NCBI RefSeq assembly: GCF_020379485.1
Contig: NC_063446.1
Span: 25,260,610-25,324,609, forward strand
Origin: Brassica napus
Lineage: Eukaryota; Streptophyta; Magnoliopsida; Brassicales; Brassicaceae
Reading direction: 5' to 3'
DNA: 64,000 nucleotides
A program made the position numbers and the translations under genes. Below, piece after piece: positions 11,885 to 21,300 of the stretch; the stretch's first letter is position 1, and each line of letters starts with the position of its first letter. The notes beneath the pieces were generated by a model. It was not told the DNA's origin. It worked only from the letters and a program-made list of their open reading frames with translations, and searched no databases.

Positions 11885-14800
11885 AGATGGACGTCGCTTG
11901 CAAAGTCCAATCTTGGATGTTAGTGTTTCGAATCGTGAGCGTGCCAATGGTTTGGTGAGAGCATCAGCAAGCTGATCCACAGAGCTTATGTGAGTTACTC
12001 GAAGTTTCTTAGCTTGTACTTGTTGTCGAACAAAGTGATAGTCCAGCGCAAGGTGCTTCATTCTTGAATGAAAAAATGGATTTGCTGATAGATATGTTGC
12101 TCCAATGTTATCACAGTACAGAACTGGAGTGTCAGTGGACTTGATTCCTAGTTCAGACATAACAGATTGAACCCACATTAGTTCTGCCGCAGCTTCAGTT
12201 AGAGCACGATACTCAGCCTCTGTAGAAGATCTGGCCACACCACCCTGTTTCTTAGCTGACCACGAGATCGGTTGTCTCCCAAGGTACACAATGTATGCAC
12301 CAGTCGAGTTGTAGTCATCATGATCTCCAGCCCAGTCAGCGTCAGAGTATGCATGAAGATTGAATGGTGTGTTAGCTGAGAAGAAGATTCCCTTGTCAGC
12401 AGTGCCAGCAAGATACCGAAGCACTCTTTTAGCTGCCTCCCAGTGTGTAGATGTTGGTTGATGCATGAACTGAGAAAGACGGTTTACAGGAAATGCAATA
12501 TCAGGCCTCGTGAGACCTAAGTATTGAAGACTACCAACAATGACTCTGTATTCAGATGGATCAGACAAGAGATCACCAGAGTTCAAGGTTAGCACTTGAT
12601 ATGAAGACATTGGCGTGGCAACAGGTTTTGCATCAGCCATTTTTGCTCTCCTGAGAAGATCCGTGATGTATTTAGTCTGAGTGAGATGAAGTCCTTTTTC
12701 CGTTCTTGTAGCTTCCATACCAAGAAAGTAAGACTGTTCACCAAGTTCTTTCAGCGAAAATTTAGCAGCAAGTTTAGTGGTGACTTTCTGAAGTTCTTGA
12801 ACGTGAGAACCTGTGATGAAAATGTCATCAACATAAATTAAGATGTAGATGAATGAAGAACCTGTTTGTAGAATGAACAGAGAAGCATCTGCAAGTGAAT
12901 TTTTAAATCCAATGCTGATCAGAAAGTCTTTAAGGGCTTGATACCAAGCTCTTGGAGCTTGTTTCAATCCATACACAGCCTTTTTAAGTTTCCAGACATG
13001 ATTTGGTTTGTCTTTATCAATCATTCCAGGAGGCTGTAGCATATATACTTCCTCATCTAAAGGACCTTGTAAAAAGGCATTATTCACGTCAAGTTGTAGA
13101 AGAGGCCATCCATGAGCAACTGCTGTTGCCAGAACAAGACGAATTGTAGCATGTTTGACCACAGGACTGTATGTTTCATAGAAGTCAATGTCTGGACGCT
13201 GATGGTTACCCTTGGCAACTAGACGAGACTTGTAGCAACGAACCGTACCATCTGGATTTCTCTTAATACGAAACAGCCACATGTTCCCAACTATGTTCTT
13301 TGCTTGTGATCGATCCACTAGTTCAAAGGTGTCATTACGTATGAATGCATCAGCTTCCTCACTTATGGACCGTCTCCATTTCTCATCTTTGAGAGCCTGA
13401 ACATGATTCGCAGGTTCCACTTCATGAAGAATAGCCGTCAATCCATATTTAGGATTAGGCTTGCGAATGTTGTTCTTGGCTCGAGTAACCATTGAGTGAT
13501 TGTTTGGCTCAGTAGATGGTGTTGAAACTGTCGTTGATAGATCAGCTGGTGTGGAGGATACAGAGTGCTCTGCTTCTGAGATGTGAGTTGTTGTAGACGA
13601 TTGTTGTTGTTGAGAAGCCGTTGATGACTCTTGTGTCGCTGAGGAGGACACTAAATCTGCAGGTGAAGGATCTGTACACTGAGACGTATTAAAGTAGAGT
13701 GACCGATTAAAAACAGGAGTTAGAGAGGCTGAAGAAGAGTTAGATGTAGTGGAATTTTCAAGAGAAGAAGCAGAGATGTTTTTGTGAAGAGTGGAGAATG
13801 GGAAAACCGATTCAACAAAGTCGACATGCCTCGACACGTATGCTCTTGATGTGGCAACCTCAAGACAGAGATATGCACTCTGAGTTAGAGAATATCCAAC
13901 AAAGACACACGCAGTTGATCTTGGACTGAATTTGTTGTTGCCATACGGTCTTATCCAAGGATAGCAGAGGCATCCAAAGCTTCGCAGTTTTGTATAGTTG
14001 GGTTCACTGCGAAAGAGTGCGTGAAAAGGTGACTGATTGGATAGATTTGGAGTTGTGAGCCGATTGATGAGGTAAACTGCTGTGGCAAATGAGTAAGTCC
14101 AGTAGCTGTTCGGAATGTTGGCGTGAGTGAGAAGAGACAAGCCAGTTTCGACTATATGCCGATGCTTCCTTTCAGCCATCCCATTGTGCTCCGGTGTATG
14201 TGGAGGTGAAGTGTGATGTGAGATTCCATACTTAGAGAGGAACTCTTTGAGAGCAAGAAACTCACCACCATTGTCAGAGTAGAGAGTTGTGATCTTTGTT
14301 TTGAATCGGTTTTCCACTAGAGTTTTAAAGACTGGAAAGATGTGAGCAACGTGAGATTTGGTTTTAAGAGGATAAAGCCACGTATATTTAGTGAAATGAT
14401 CAACAAATATGACATAGTATTTAAAACTATCTACTGATACTACCGGAGATGTCCAGACATCAGAGAAAATAATATCGAGAGGACAAGTAGACTTTAAAGT
14501 TGAAGTAGAAAACATCAATTTATGGCTTTTATTAGTAGAACAAGAGTTGCAAAACAAAGTAGAAGACAATGAAGAAGAAGTAGGTAAAGAAAACCGAGAA
14601 AGCATAAATCTTAAAGTAGAGGAGTTTGGATGGCCTAATCTAGAGTGCCAATCTGTTGAAGAAGTTTTGATGCACGAAAACGCAGAAACTTTGTTTTGAG
14701 AAGTGTTTGGTGAGAAAGATATCGGCCACTCATACACTCCCTTATTGGCCTTGCCGTTGAGAAGTGTTGTCCCCGTGTGAAGATCCTTCACCTGAAAGTC

Positions 14801-15268
14801 ATAAGGGCACAGTTGAATCATCACATTGTTAGTTTTACATAGTTTGTTGGCAGATATGAGATTTTTCTTTATCTCAGGAACACAAAGAACATTATTGAGA
14901 TGAAGTGTTCGAGAATTAGAGGGAAGAGATATGGAACCAGTATGAGTTATTGGCAGATTTGATCCATTCCCAACCATGACACTCTCGCCACCATTGTAGG
15001 GTGAGTGAAGCGACATATTACTTATGTCACTTGCAATGTGATGTGAAGCACCGCTGTCAAGTGTCAAGAATCCATTGAGAGAAGTCAGGATGCGGAGATG
15101 ATGTTGTTGTGTGATGAGCTTGCCATTGAGGAGTGGGTAATGGTAAGTGAGGAGCTGTCCATTGTTGTGTAGGACGTGGTGAAGTATACGGGATTGATCC
15201 ATATTGTTGTCCTTAAGATTGAGGTTGATAATGTGGAAATCTTCTAGCACCATGTCCTTGAACCCCAC
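11882..15268 (-). CDS. Copia pol polyprotein frame (protease, integrase, RT, RNase H)
   Basis: The frame is open to the stop at 11882. Domains in order: aspartic protease motif LDSGASHHI; a GAG-pre-integrase histidine region (WHSRLGHPNSST); integrase with catalytic Asp/Glu regions (FSDVWT, YSDNGGEF, EHNGMAERKHR); reverse transcriptase with LQLDVNNAFLQG and the catalytic YVDD (LIYVDDIFITG); RNase H with SDADWAGD, STEAEYRAL and CDNIGA. The ATG at 15268 is not a natural start. Just upstream of the protease motif, CTTGACA is tandemly duplicated (plus-strand 15055-15061 and 15062-15068), which shifts gag and pol into different frames. The sequence before that point in this frame (15069-15268) is out-of-frame gag. 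From the protease on, the polyprotein seems intact. Confidence 0.93.
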   Translation of the reverse strand: MGFKDMVLEDFHIINLNLKDNNMDQSRILHHVLHNNGQLLTYHYPLLNGKLITQQHHLRILTSLNGFLTLDSGASHHIASDISNMSLHSPYNGGESVMVGNGSNLPITHTGSISLPSNSRTLHLNNVLCVPEIKKNLISANKLCKTNNVMIQLCPYDFQVKDLHTGTTLLNGKANKGVYEWPISFSPNTSQNKVSAFSCIKTSSTDWHSRLGHPNSSTLRFMLSRFSLPTSSSLSSTLFCNSCSTNKSHKLMFSTSTLKSTCPLDIIFSDVWTSPVVSVDSFKYYVIFVDHFTKYTWLYPLKTKSHVAHIFPVFKTLVENRFKTKITTLYSDNGGEFLALKEFLSKYGISHHTSPPHTPEHNGMAERKHRHIVETGLSLLTHANIPNSYWTYSFATAVYLINRLTTPNLSNQSPFHALFRSEPNYTKLRSFGCLCYPWIRPYGNNKFSPRSTACVFVGYSLTQSAYLCLEVATSRAYVSRHVDFVESVFPFSTLHKNISASSLENSTTSNSSSASLTPVFNRSLYFNTSQCTDPSPADLVSSSATQESSTASQQQQSSTTTHISEAEHSVSSTPADLSTTVSTPSTEPNNHSMVTRAKNNIRKPNPKYGLTAILHEVEPANHVQALKDEKWRRSISEEADAFIRNDTFELVDRSQAKNIVGNMWLFRIKRNPDGTVRCYKSRLVAKGNHQRPDIDFYETYSPVVKHATIRLVLATAVAHGWPLLQLDVNNAFLQGPLDEEVYMLQPPGMIDKDKPNHVWKLKKAVYGLKQAPRAWYQALKDFLISIGFKNSLADASLFILQTGSSFIYILIYVDDIFITGSHVQELQKVTTKLAAKFSLKELGEQSYFLGMEATRTEKGLHLTQTKYITDLLRRAKMADAKPVATPMSSYQVLTLNSGDLLSDPSEYRVIVGSLQYLGLTRPDIAFPVNRLSQFMHQPTSTHWEAAKRVLRYLAGTADKGIFFSANTPFNLHAYSDADWAGDHDDYNSTGAYIVYLGRQPISWSAKKQGGVARSSTEAEYRALTEAAAELMWVQSVMSELGIKSTDTPVLYCDNIGATYLSANPFFHSRMKHLALDYHFVRQQVQAKKLRVTHISSVDQLADALTKPLARSRFETLTSKIGLCKRRPS

Positions 15269-16085
15269 ATAGTTGACACTTTCCCAAGTACGGGCGTTGT
15301 GGTCGAAACCCTCCTCTGTTTGACGAACCTCCGCGTGATGTAGAGAAGTTATGTTGAGGTCTGGTCTGAGTCACATTAGCTGTTACAGGAACCACAGAGT
15401 CTTTGGGAGAAGACACTTTTAAGGTGTTTTCTCTGTTAATGAGCTTTTCATGTAGCTCATCAATGGAGATAGGAGTGTCTCTGCCATTTACCATCTCAGT
15501 AATAGCTCTGTAATCTTCTCCAAGACCGTCAGTGATTATATCCAGTAGATCTTCATGATCATAAGGAGCACCAAGAAGAGCTAGTTGATCAGATTTGTCA
15601 ATGATAGACCTCATGTAGTCATTGATAGTCTTGTTACCCTTGGATATTTGCTTGAGTTGTTGCTTGATCTGTTTGACATGACCTCTTGTTGGTTTACCAT
15701 AGGTACGATGAAGAGTCTCCCAAATCTCACGTGATGTTGTTGATCTTGCAACAATAGGTTGTACTGCCACTGCTAGCGAACCAAGAAGTGAGCTGAAGAG
15801 AAGCTTGTCTTGACGTTTCCAAGCCGCAAAGTTAGGGTTTGGTTCATTAGAATTTTCAGTTGTTGAGATGGTTGCTGGTGGTGTTTGATCATCTTCTGAG
15901 ATGAAACAGTGAAGTTCATGTGCCTCAAGTAATGCACGAACTTGTATACGCCAAGTAATGAAATTGCTTGGTGTGAGTTTTGTTACATTTGACATATTGA
16001 GAGAGATAAGAGTAAGTTTAGGATCTGCAGAGTTGAATATTGTTGCAGTCTCAGATGTAGCAGAGGAAGAAGTATCACACGACAT
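15213..16085 (-). pseudogene. Copia gag, ended by a premature stop
   Basis: A gag of the UBN2/retrotran_gag type, starting at a true ATG (16083-16085). It has the usual N-terminal block (TPSNFITWRIQVRALLEAHEL), a helical core (IKQQLKQISKG, YMRSIIDKSDQLALLG) and a zinc knuckle CQLCGVQGHGARRF. The final position of the knuckle, normally Cys (CCHC), is Phe. A TAA at 15213-15215 ends the frame soon after the knuckle. The frame continues with gag/protease-linker-like residues beyond it, so the stop is a nonsense change. This is independent of the 7-bp duplication further downstream. Confidence 0.88.
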
Positions 16086-16155
16086 ATTGTCAATTTTAGA
16101 GAAGAGGGGAGTTTTGAAGAAGTTAGAGAAGAAGGATTGTGATAGGATCAGAATA

Positions 16156-16167
16156 GCTCTGATACCA
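16156..16167 (-). other. Copia primer-binding site (initiator Met tRNA type)
   Basis: On the element strand it reads TGGTATCAGAGC, the standard plant Copia site complementary to the 3' end of initiator methionine tRNA. It is immediately next to the 5' LTR. Confidence 0.92.
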
Positions 16168-16292
16168 TATAGAGAGATTATGAATGATCTTATAGATCAA
16201 CATAGATCTTAGAGATAATCATAGATCTTTATATAGTTAGATCTTTACAAGATAAAGACTAATATTAATGATAAGCCTTATCCATACTAACA
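16168..16292 (-). repeat. Copia 5' LTR (125 bp, internally shortened)
   Basis: The promoter-side LTR. It matches the 3' LTR over its whole length but lacks about 46 nt after TTATGAAT (near 16185). Whether this is a deletion here or an insertion in the other LTR cannot be told from one copy. Confidence 0.92.
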
Positions 16293-16417
16293 GTGCTTAC
16301 GGTCCCTGCAGGATGTCATGTAGTGAAGGTTCTTGGTGTTACTGTGTGATGACTGATGACTGAACTTTTGTGAACGTGGGTGGTTTATGCATGCATCTTA
16401 AACTCATTTGGAGAATG

Positions 16418-17516
16418 CTGTCTGGTGAGTCTTTTTAGGGAAAATTGATCAGAAATAACTTACTTAAGGGGAAAATTTTTTGGGAAATGAAATCAGAAAC
16501 TCAAATGGAGTCTTGGATGTGGAGAAAAATGTTAAAATTGAGAGAAGTGGCTAAGTCTTTCTATAGAAAAGAGTTGGGAAATGAAAGGCATGCGTCATTT
16601 TGGTATGACTGTTGGCTGGATAGAGGTGTGCTTGTTGATCTGTTGGGAGCAAGAGGAATAATAGATATGGGGGTTAACAGGGGAGCAACTGTAGAGGAAG
16701 CTGTTCTGTATAGCCGACGAAGGAGAAGGCATCGTATGGGATTGTTAAATGATATTGAAGCTGAGTTGAATATCATTGCAGAGAAGTTGAGACCAGAAAA
16801 GAAAGACGTTAGTCTATGGAGGGGAAGATGCAGAAGTTCTCTACACTTGAGACATGGTGGATGCTGTGTAATGCCAAAAGTTCCTGCAGTTGGGCCAGAG
16901 GTATTTGGTTTACTCAAGCGACGCCGAAGTTCGCTTTCATGACCTGGTTATCGATGCTTGATAGAATGTCTACATTGGATAGGATTTCTAAGTGGAATCA
17001 GAGGATTGATACTACTTGTGCCCTATGTAAGAGTGCTCCAGAGACAAGAAACCATTTGTTCTTTATGTGCGCTTACTCCTCTCAGATTTGGGAACATATC
17101 GCTAGGGGCATTCTCTGCGGTTCTTACACCAATGTATGGTCTGAGATAGTAAGCATTATTGGAGATGAGACCATGGAAAGGAAGCGGCTGTTCTGTGTGA
17201 GATATGCTTTTCAAGCGGTCTTATATGCGGTTTGGAGGGAACGCAATAAGATCATTCATGGAGATAAGTTGTTGCCTCTGACTACATTGAAGAGAATGAT
17301 TGATAAAGGGATTCGTAACAAGATTACTTTGATGAGAAATCATGGTGTGAAAGGAATGGGGGAACTTATGCAATTCTGGTTCCTTACTAGAGTGTGATTA
17401 GTTTTCTTGGAAAGTAGTTGCATAGTTTAAAAGTTTATCTCATTAAACATGGGTCGCACTTGATGTATACAAGTTTTTTTTATGAATAAAAATTTAACAT
17501 TCATTCAAAAAAAAAA
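16418..17516 (+). mobile_element. LINE retrotransposon, 5'-truncated 3' end
   Basis: The tail of a non-LTR element: the end of the reverse-transcriptase part (16445-16815, e.g. NERHASFWYDCWLDRG), then the zinc-binding RT domain (16816-17397: KFSTLETWW, IWFTQATPKFAFMTW, CALCKSAPETRNHLFF, WRERNKIIHG). A short A run follows at 17507-17516, with AATAAA just before it. The reading frame changes at about 16815, so no product can be made. AGAATG occurs at 16412-16417 and 17516-17521 and may be the target duplication, but six bases is weak. It lies about 60 bp after the F-box stop. Confidence 0.85.
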
Positions 17517-18354
17517 GAATGTACTTGGTTGTCTTTTAATTTTAAATCAATTTTGATGTTTTTTTTATTGTTAAGCTTGTTTTCTTGAACCAAATTAAGC
17601 ACACTTAAAATTGCTTCATTTTTTTCCATGATCAATAAAATACGTGAATCATTTATTTCTAAAATAACTACTTTATTTATTTTTATTATATTTTTGGTTT
17701 TAGGAAAATTAAAATAATAAACATAATAAAAGAAAAAATTAATATTAGAAAATAATTTTCCAATATTAAATCATCATATCATGATAAAAATTAGAAAAAA
17801 TCTAATATGTCCTAAACACAACTAGAATACCAATATTTTGTTTCAAAAAATATCAATTATATAAAAATTATTACATTATAAACATCTTATAAATTATCTT
17901 CAATTTGGAGTAGTATAATATTTGCTATATATTAAAATTATCTTCACAAATTATTTATTTATAGAATTTTTCTTAAATTGTTTTTATCAATAAATAGGTT
18001 TAAACGGGTATAATTTTAATTAATGAGAGTAGTACTAGTAAACGGAAAACCGATTAACAAGAAACAGATCATGGGCTGGCAATTTATACTAGACCCGTTT
18101 ATGTACGTGGGCTTTAGGCCCATTTTTACATGTCCTTCCCCACGTTACGAGTGACGATATTTTTTCATAGGCGTCATTGTTTGTCAACGGTTTGCTTATT
18201 GGTTTATGGAGAAAATTATCGTAAATAGCCCTCAACTTTTTAAAAGTATCTAAAAAATCCCTCAAACCTTTACAATTTCGTTAAAAAAACCCAGCCCCCG
18301 TGTGGCAACGAATGCTGTTGTTTCAGCTTCCTTGAGAGAAATATCTCTTTCGAG
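17517..18354. other. AT-rich spacer and promoter region of the ligase gene
   Basis: Strongly AT-rich up to about 18000, then more mixed sequence leading to the ligase start. No open frame with family resemblance and no clear element ends were seen. The promoter and 5' UTR of the downstream gene must lie in the last few hundred bases. Confidence 0.55.
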
Positions 18355-21300
18355 ATGGCGTCCATGGCGATCGGCGTGAGCTTGTCGATGAGTAACGGCA
18401 TAGGAAGAAGAGACGACGTTGCTCGATTATCAGCGAAGGCACTGAAGCTGAATCAGAAGAAGAACTCACAGAGTGAGAGTAGAAACATGATTTTGGGTAT
18501 GAACAGACGCCTTGCCTCCAGAGCAAGACGAACCGTCTCGAAGTCGGTCCTCGTAGACGGAGAGGGGGAGGAGAAGGGCCAGACGAATCTGAGAGTTGGA
18601 CTCATCTGCGGAGGACCGTCGGCTGAGCGGGGGATTTCTCTCAATTCAGCTCGATCAGTTCTCGATCACATTCAGGTTTATCCCTTTTTCTCCAATCGAT
18701 TTTAAGCAAAACAATTTTTCTAAAATATATTTTTAAACATAGAGTTTTTTTTACATAGGTACATATTATCTATACATAGGTACTAATTATCTATACGCGT
18801 CTAATTGCCATGTTAGCCATTTGTTGAATATGCTTCTGGCCCTAAACATAGAGTTTTTTTTTATTCTTTTTTTTTTTTTTTTGAGTTAATCCAACATTTG
18901 ATTTTTTAACTCTTAATGTGTACATTGAAATACACTAATTAGATATCTTTTGGCATAGCCACGTTTAAATTTCTATATAAAATCTTTTATCTTATGTTTT
19001 CGCGTTAATCTCCCTTGTAACATCTTCAAACAGGGTAACGGTATAAGCGTGAGCTGCTACTACATAGATGCTCATCTCAAATCCTTCGCAATTTCCTCCG
19101 CTCAGGTTTTGCTGCTACCTTGCCTTATCTTTGTGTATAAACATTTTCCACAATGTTGCTGCTGTAATCCATCTTTAATCCTTTCTTCTTGTGTAAAATG
19201 AATTTCAGCTGTACTCGAATACTCCCGCAGATTTTGATTTCAAGCTCGAGAGGTGAGGTATATAAGAAGATTCTGAGACTCTGTCATGGGAAAACAATTA
19301 GTATCCAAACAATGTTTGTTTCGTGCTGTGTAGTCTTGCACAGGGATTCTCTTCGTTATCAGACTTGGCTGAGCATCTTGTTTCCGCTGTGGACATTGTC
19401 TTCCCTGTTATTCATGGTCGATTTGGTGAAGATGGGGGCATTCAGGTTCTTTGCACAAGTTTATTTTCTGCTGGAATTGCTTATGTTACAGCAAATTTGA
19501 TTAATACTATTGCAGGAGCTGTTGGAGAGTCACAACATTCCATTTGTTGGGACTGGATCCAGTGAATGCCGTCGAGCCTTTGACAAGGTTAATAGTAAGA
19601 TTTTGAGCAACAGATATTCATCCACAGCTTGAGTAGTATAGTTCTGACTCTTTTCAGTGAACTAATTCCAGTATGAAGCTTCTTTGGAGCTCAAAGAACA
19701 TGGGTTCATGTCAGTACCAAACTACTTGGTGCAGGTAGCGTATATTTGTTTCTTTATCTGCTTTCAGTTTCTATTATAGTCATTCATAGACAACTCTGAT
19801 CTAAATTTTCTACTCACTCTTCTTGCTAGTGATATCTTTCTTATTAATAGGGAATCGGAGTAGACGAGAGTGAAATAGAACAATGGTTTACAGATAACCG
19901 GCTGGACCTTGATGTGGGAAAAGTGGTGGTAAGCATCCGGCTATTTCTCAGACCGATCATAGAGAATGTTCCCCAGAGAATCCATTTCCTTTTCATTTGT
20001 TTTTACTTCTTCTCTACACGGCTGTGTGTTTAAGGTAAAACCAGCCAGAGCAGGGTCAAGCATTGGTGTCAAGGTTGCTTTTGGCGTAAATGATTCAATC
20101 AAGAAGGCTGTTGAACTTATTCTAGAGGTATCCGTTGTTTCGAAGCCTGGACTATCTCGATAAGAACTTGGAAGTGAAAGAAATAAATTATCTTATTTCT
20201 GGGTTATGTTTACGTTAAGTTTGTCTATTTTCTTCTGCTGTCTTACAGGGAATTGATGATAGGATTGTTGTTGAGGTGTTTATTGAAAATGGACATGAGT
20301 TCACTGCCATCGTCCTGGATGTGGGTTCTGGTTCTGATTCCCGTCCTGTTGTGCTGTTACCCTCTGAGGTAATCACATTTTTAGTTGTTTTCTGAATTTC
20401 ACAGGTTCAGCTTGTGCCAGACGACTTTTCTACCCCTTTTGCATGAATCATGTTACCCTATCCAAATGCTTATCTGGTCAGGTGCAACTTCAGTTCCATG
20501 GCAGTGGTGATCCGGAGGAAGACGCCATCTTCGACTATCGGAGGAAGTATCTGCCGACACAACAGGTACTGAAAGAAAAACAGTTTTTGCAATTTCCATT
20601 GCCCATTATGAGAGGCGTGTCTGGAACACATTGATTTCTTCCGTGCTCTGAATTATCTATTTCAAAATGCCAAACATTCTTTTTCTTAGCTGTAGTTAAT
20701 TGGTTTCTCAGTATGTTAGAGTTCCAAATTTTAGTAGCTTTATTGCCTCTCACAATGTGCTTATGAAACTAAACAGGTCACCTATCACACTCCACCTCGT
20801 TTCCCTATCCATGTTAACAAAAGTATCCGTGAAGAGGCATCTCTTCTATTTCAAAAACTAGGTCTTCGCGACTTTGCTCGCATTGATGGATGGTATTTGG
20901 CTCCCACTTCAAATATATCACCAGCTCCAAATGAAACGTCTAGAGGACGCATGTCAGCGGATATTATTTTCACAGACATCAACCTGGTTAGCCTGTTACA
21001 TCTTTTTAACCTTAGAATGTACCCCGTTCCACTATTGTACCCTGCGTTGTTCTTATAAGTAGCAGTCGGATACGTTTACAGATAAGTGGCATGGAGCAAA
21101 ATAGCTTTCTCTTCCAGCAGGCTTCTAAGGTAATCAAAGATAGGTGTAACATTGATGATTATGTTAACGAAATGCTTCCAACCGTCCCCTACTATTGTCT
21201 TCTCATATTTTGTGAAACGTTTGTGATTGTACCTTATTTCTTCCCAACTCCTAAGTGTAGTCAAAGGCTGATAAACAACAACATGATTCTCGCCTCATTT

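Larger units (their letters stand above)
11704..16292 (-). mobile_element. Ty1/Copia LTR retrotransposon, recent insertion, coding region defective
   Basis: A complete element on the minus strand: 5' LTR 16168-16292, primer-binding site 16156-16167, gag, pol (protease, integrase, reverse transcriptase, RNase H), polypurine tract 11875-11884 and 3' LTR 11704-11874. The target duplication GTGCT is at 11699-11703 and 16293-16297. LTRs begin TGTTAG and end TATA on the element strand (TG...TA instead of the usual TG...CA). The two LTRs look identical by eye apart from one length difference of about 46 nt, so the insertion is young. The domain order integrase before RT identifies Copia; the RNase H region resembles the Ale lineage. 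Coding lesions are given under gag and pol. Confidence 0.96.
10605..16349 (+). pseudogene. F-box/kelch-repeat gene, frameshifted and split by a Copia element
   Basis: The gene encodes an SCF ubiquitin-ligase adaptor type: a Lys/Ser-rich N-terminus, an F-box (PSLPDDFLLSCFARIS...SLVSKSFRSLL, roughly residues 20-60) and kelch-like segments (SVLDEKIYVIGF, HVFDTETQTWDPV). The ATG at 10605 is chosen because it opens the F-box-proximal sequence; the slightly longer frame upstream has no ATG. The frame is open to a TGA at 11619-11621, but the conserved C-terminus ([14 protein letters not shown]) lies in another frame, so a shift occurred near 11575-11590. The Copia element then interrupts it at 11703. 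The last residues (LTVPAGCHVVKVLGVTV, stop 16347-16349) resume after the element at 16298. A run of about 14 A near 11183 is inside the coding part. Confidence 0.85.

Noticed and set aside
16561..16917. 118-residue minus-strand frame
   Set aside because: Antisense of the LINE reverse-transcriptase remnant, which is recognisable on the plus strand.
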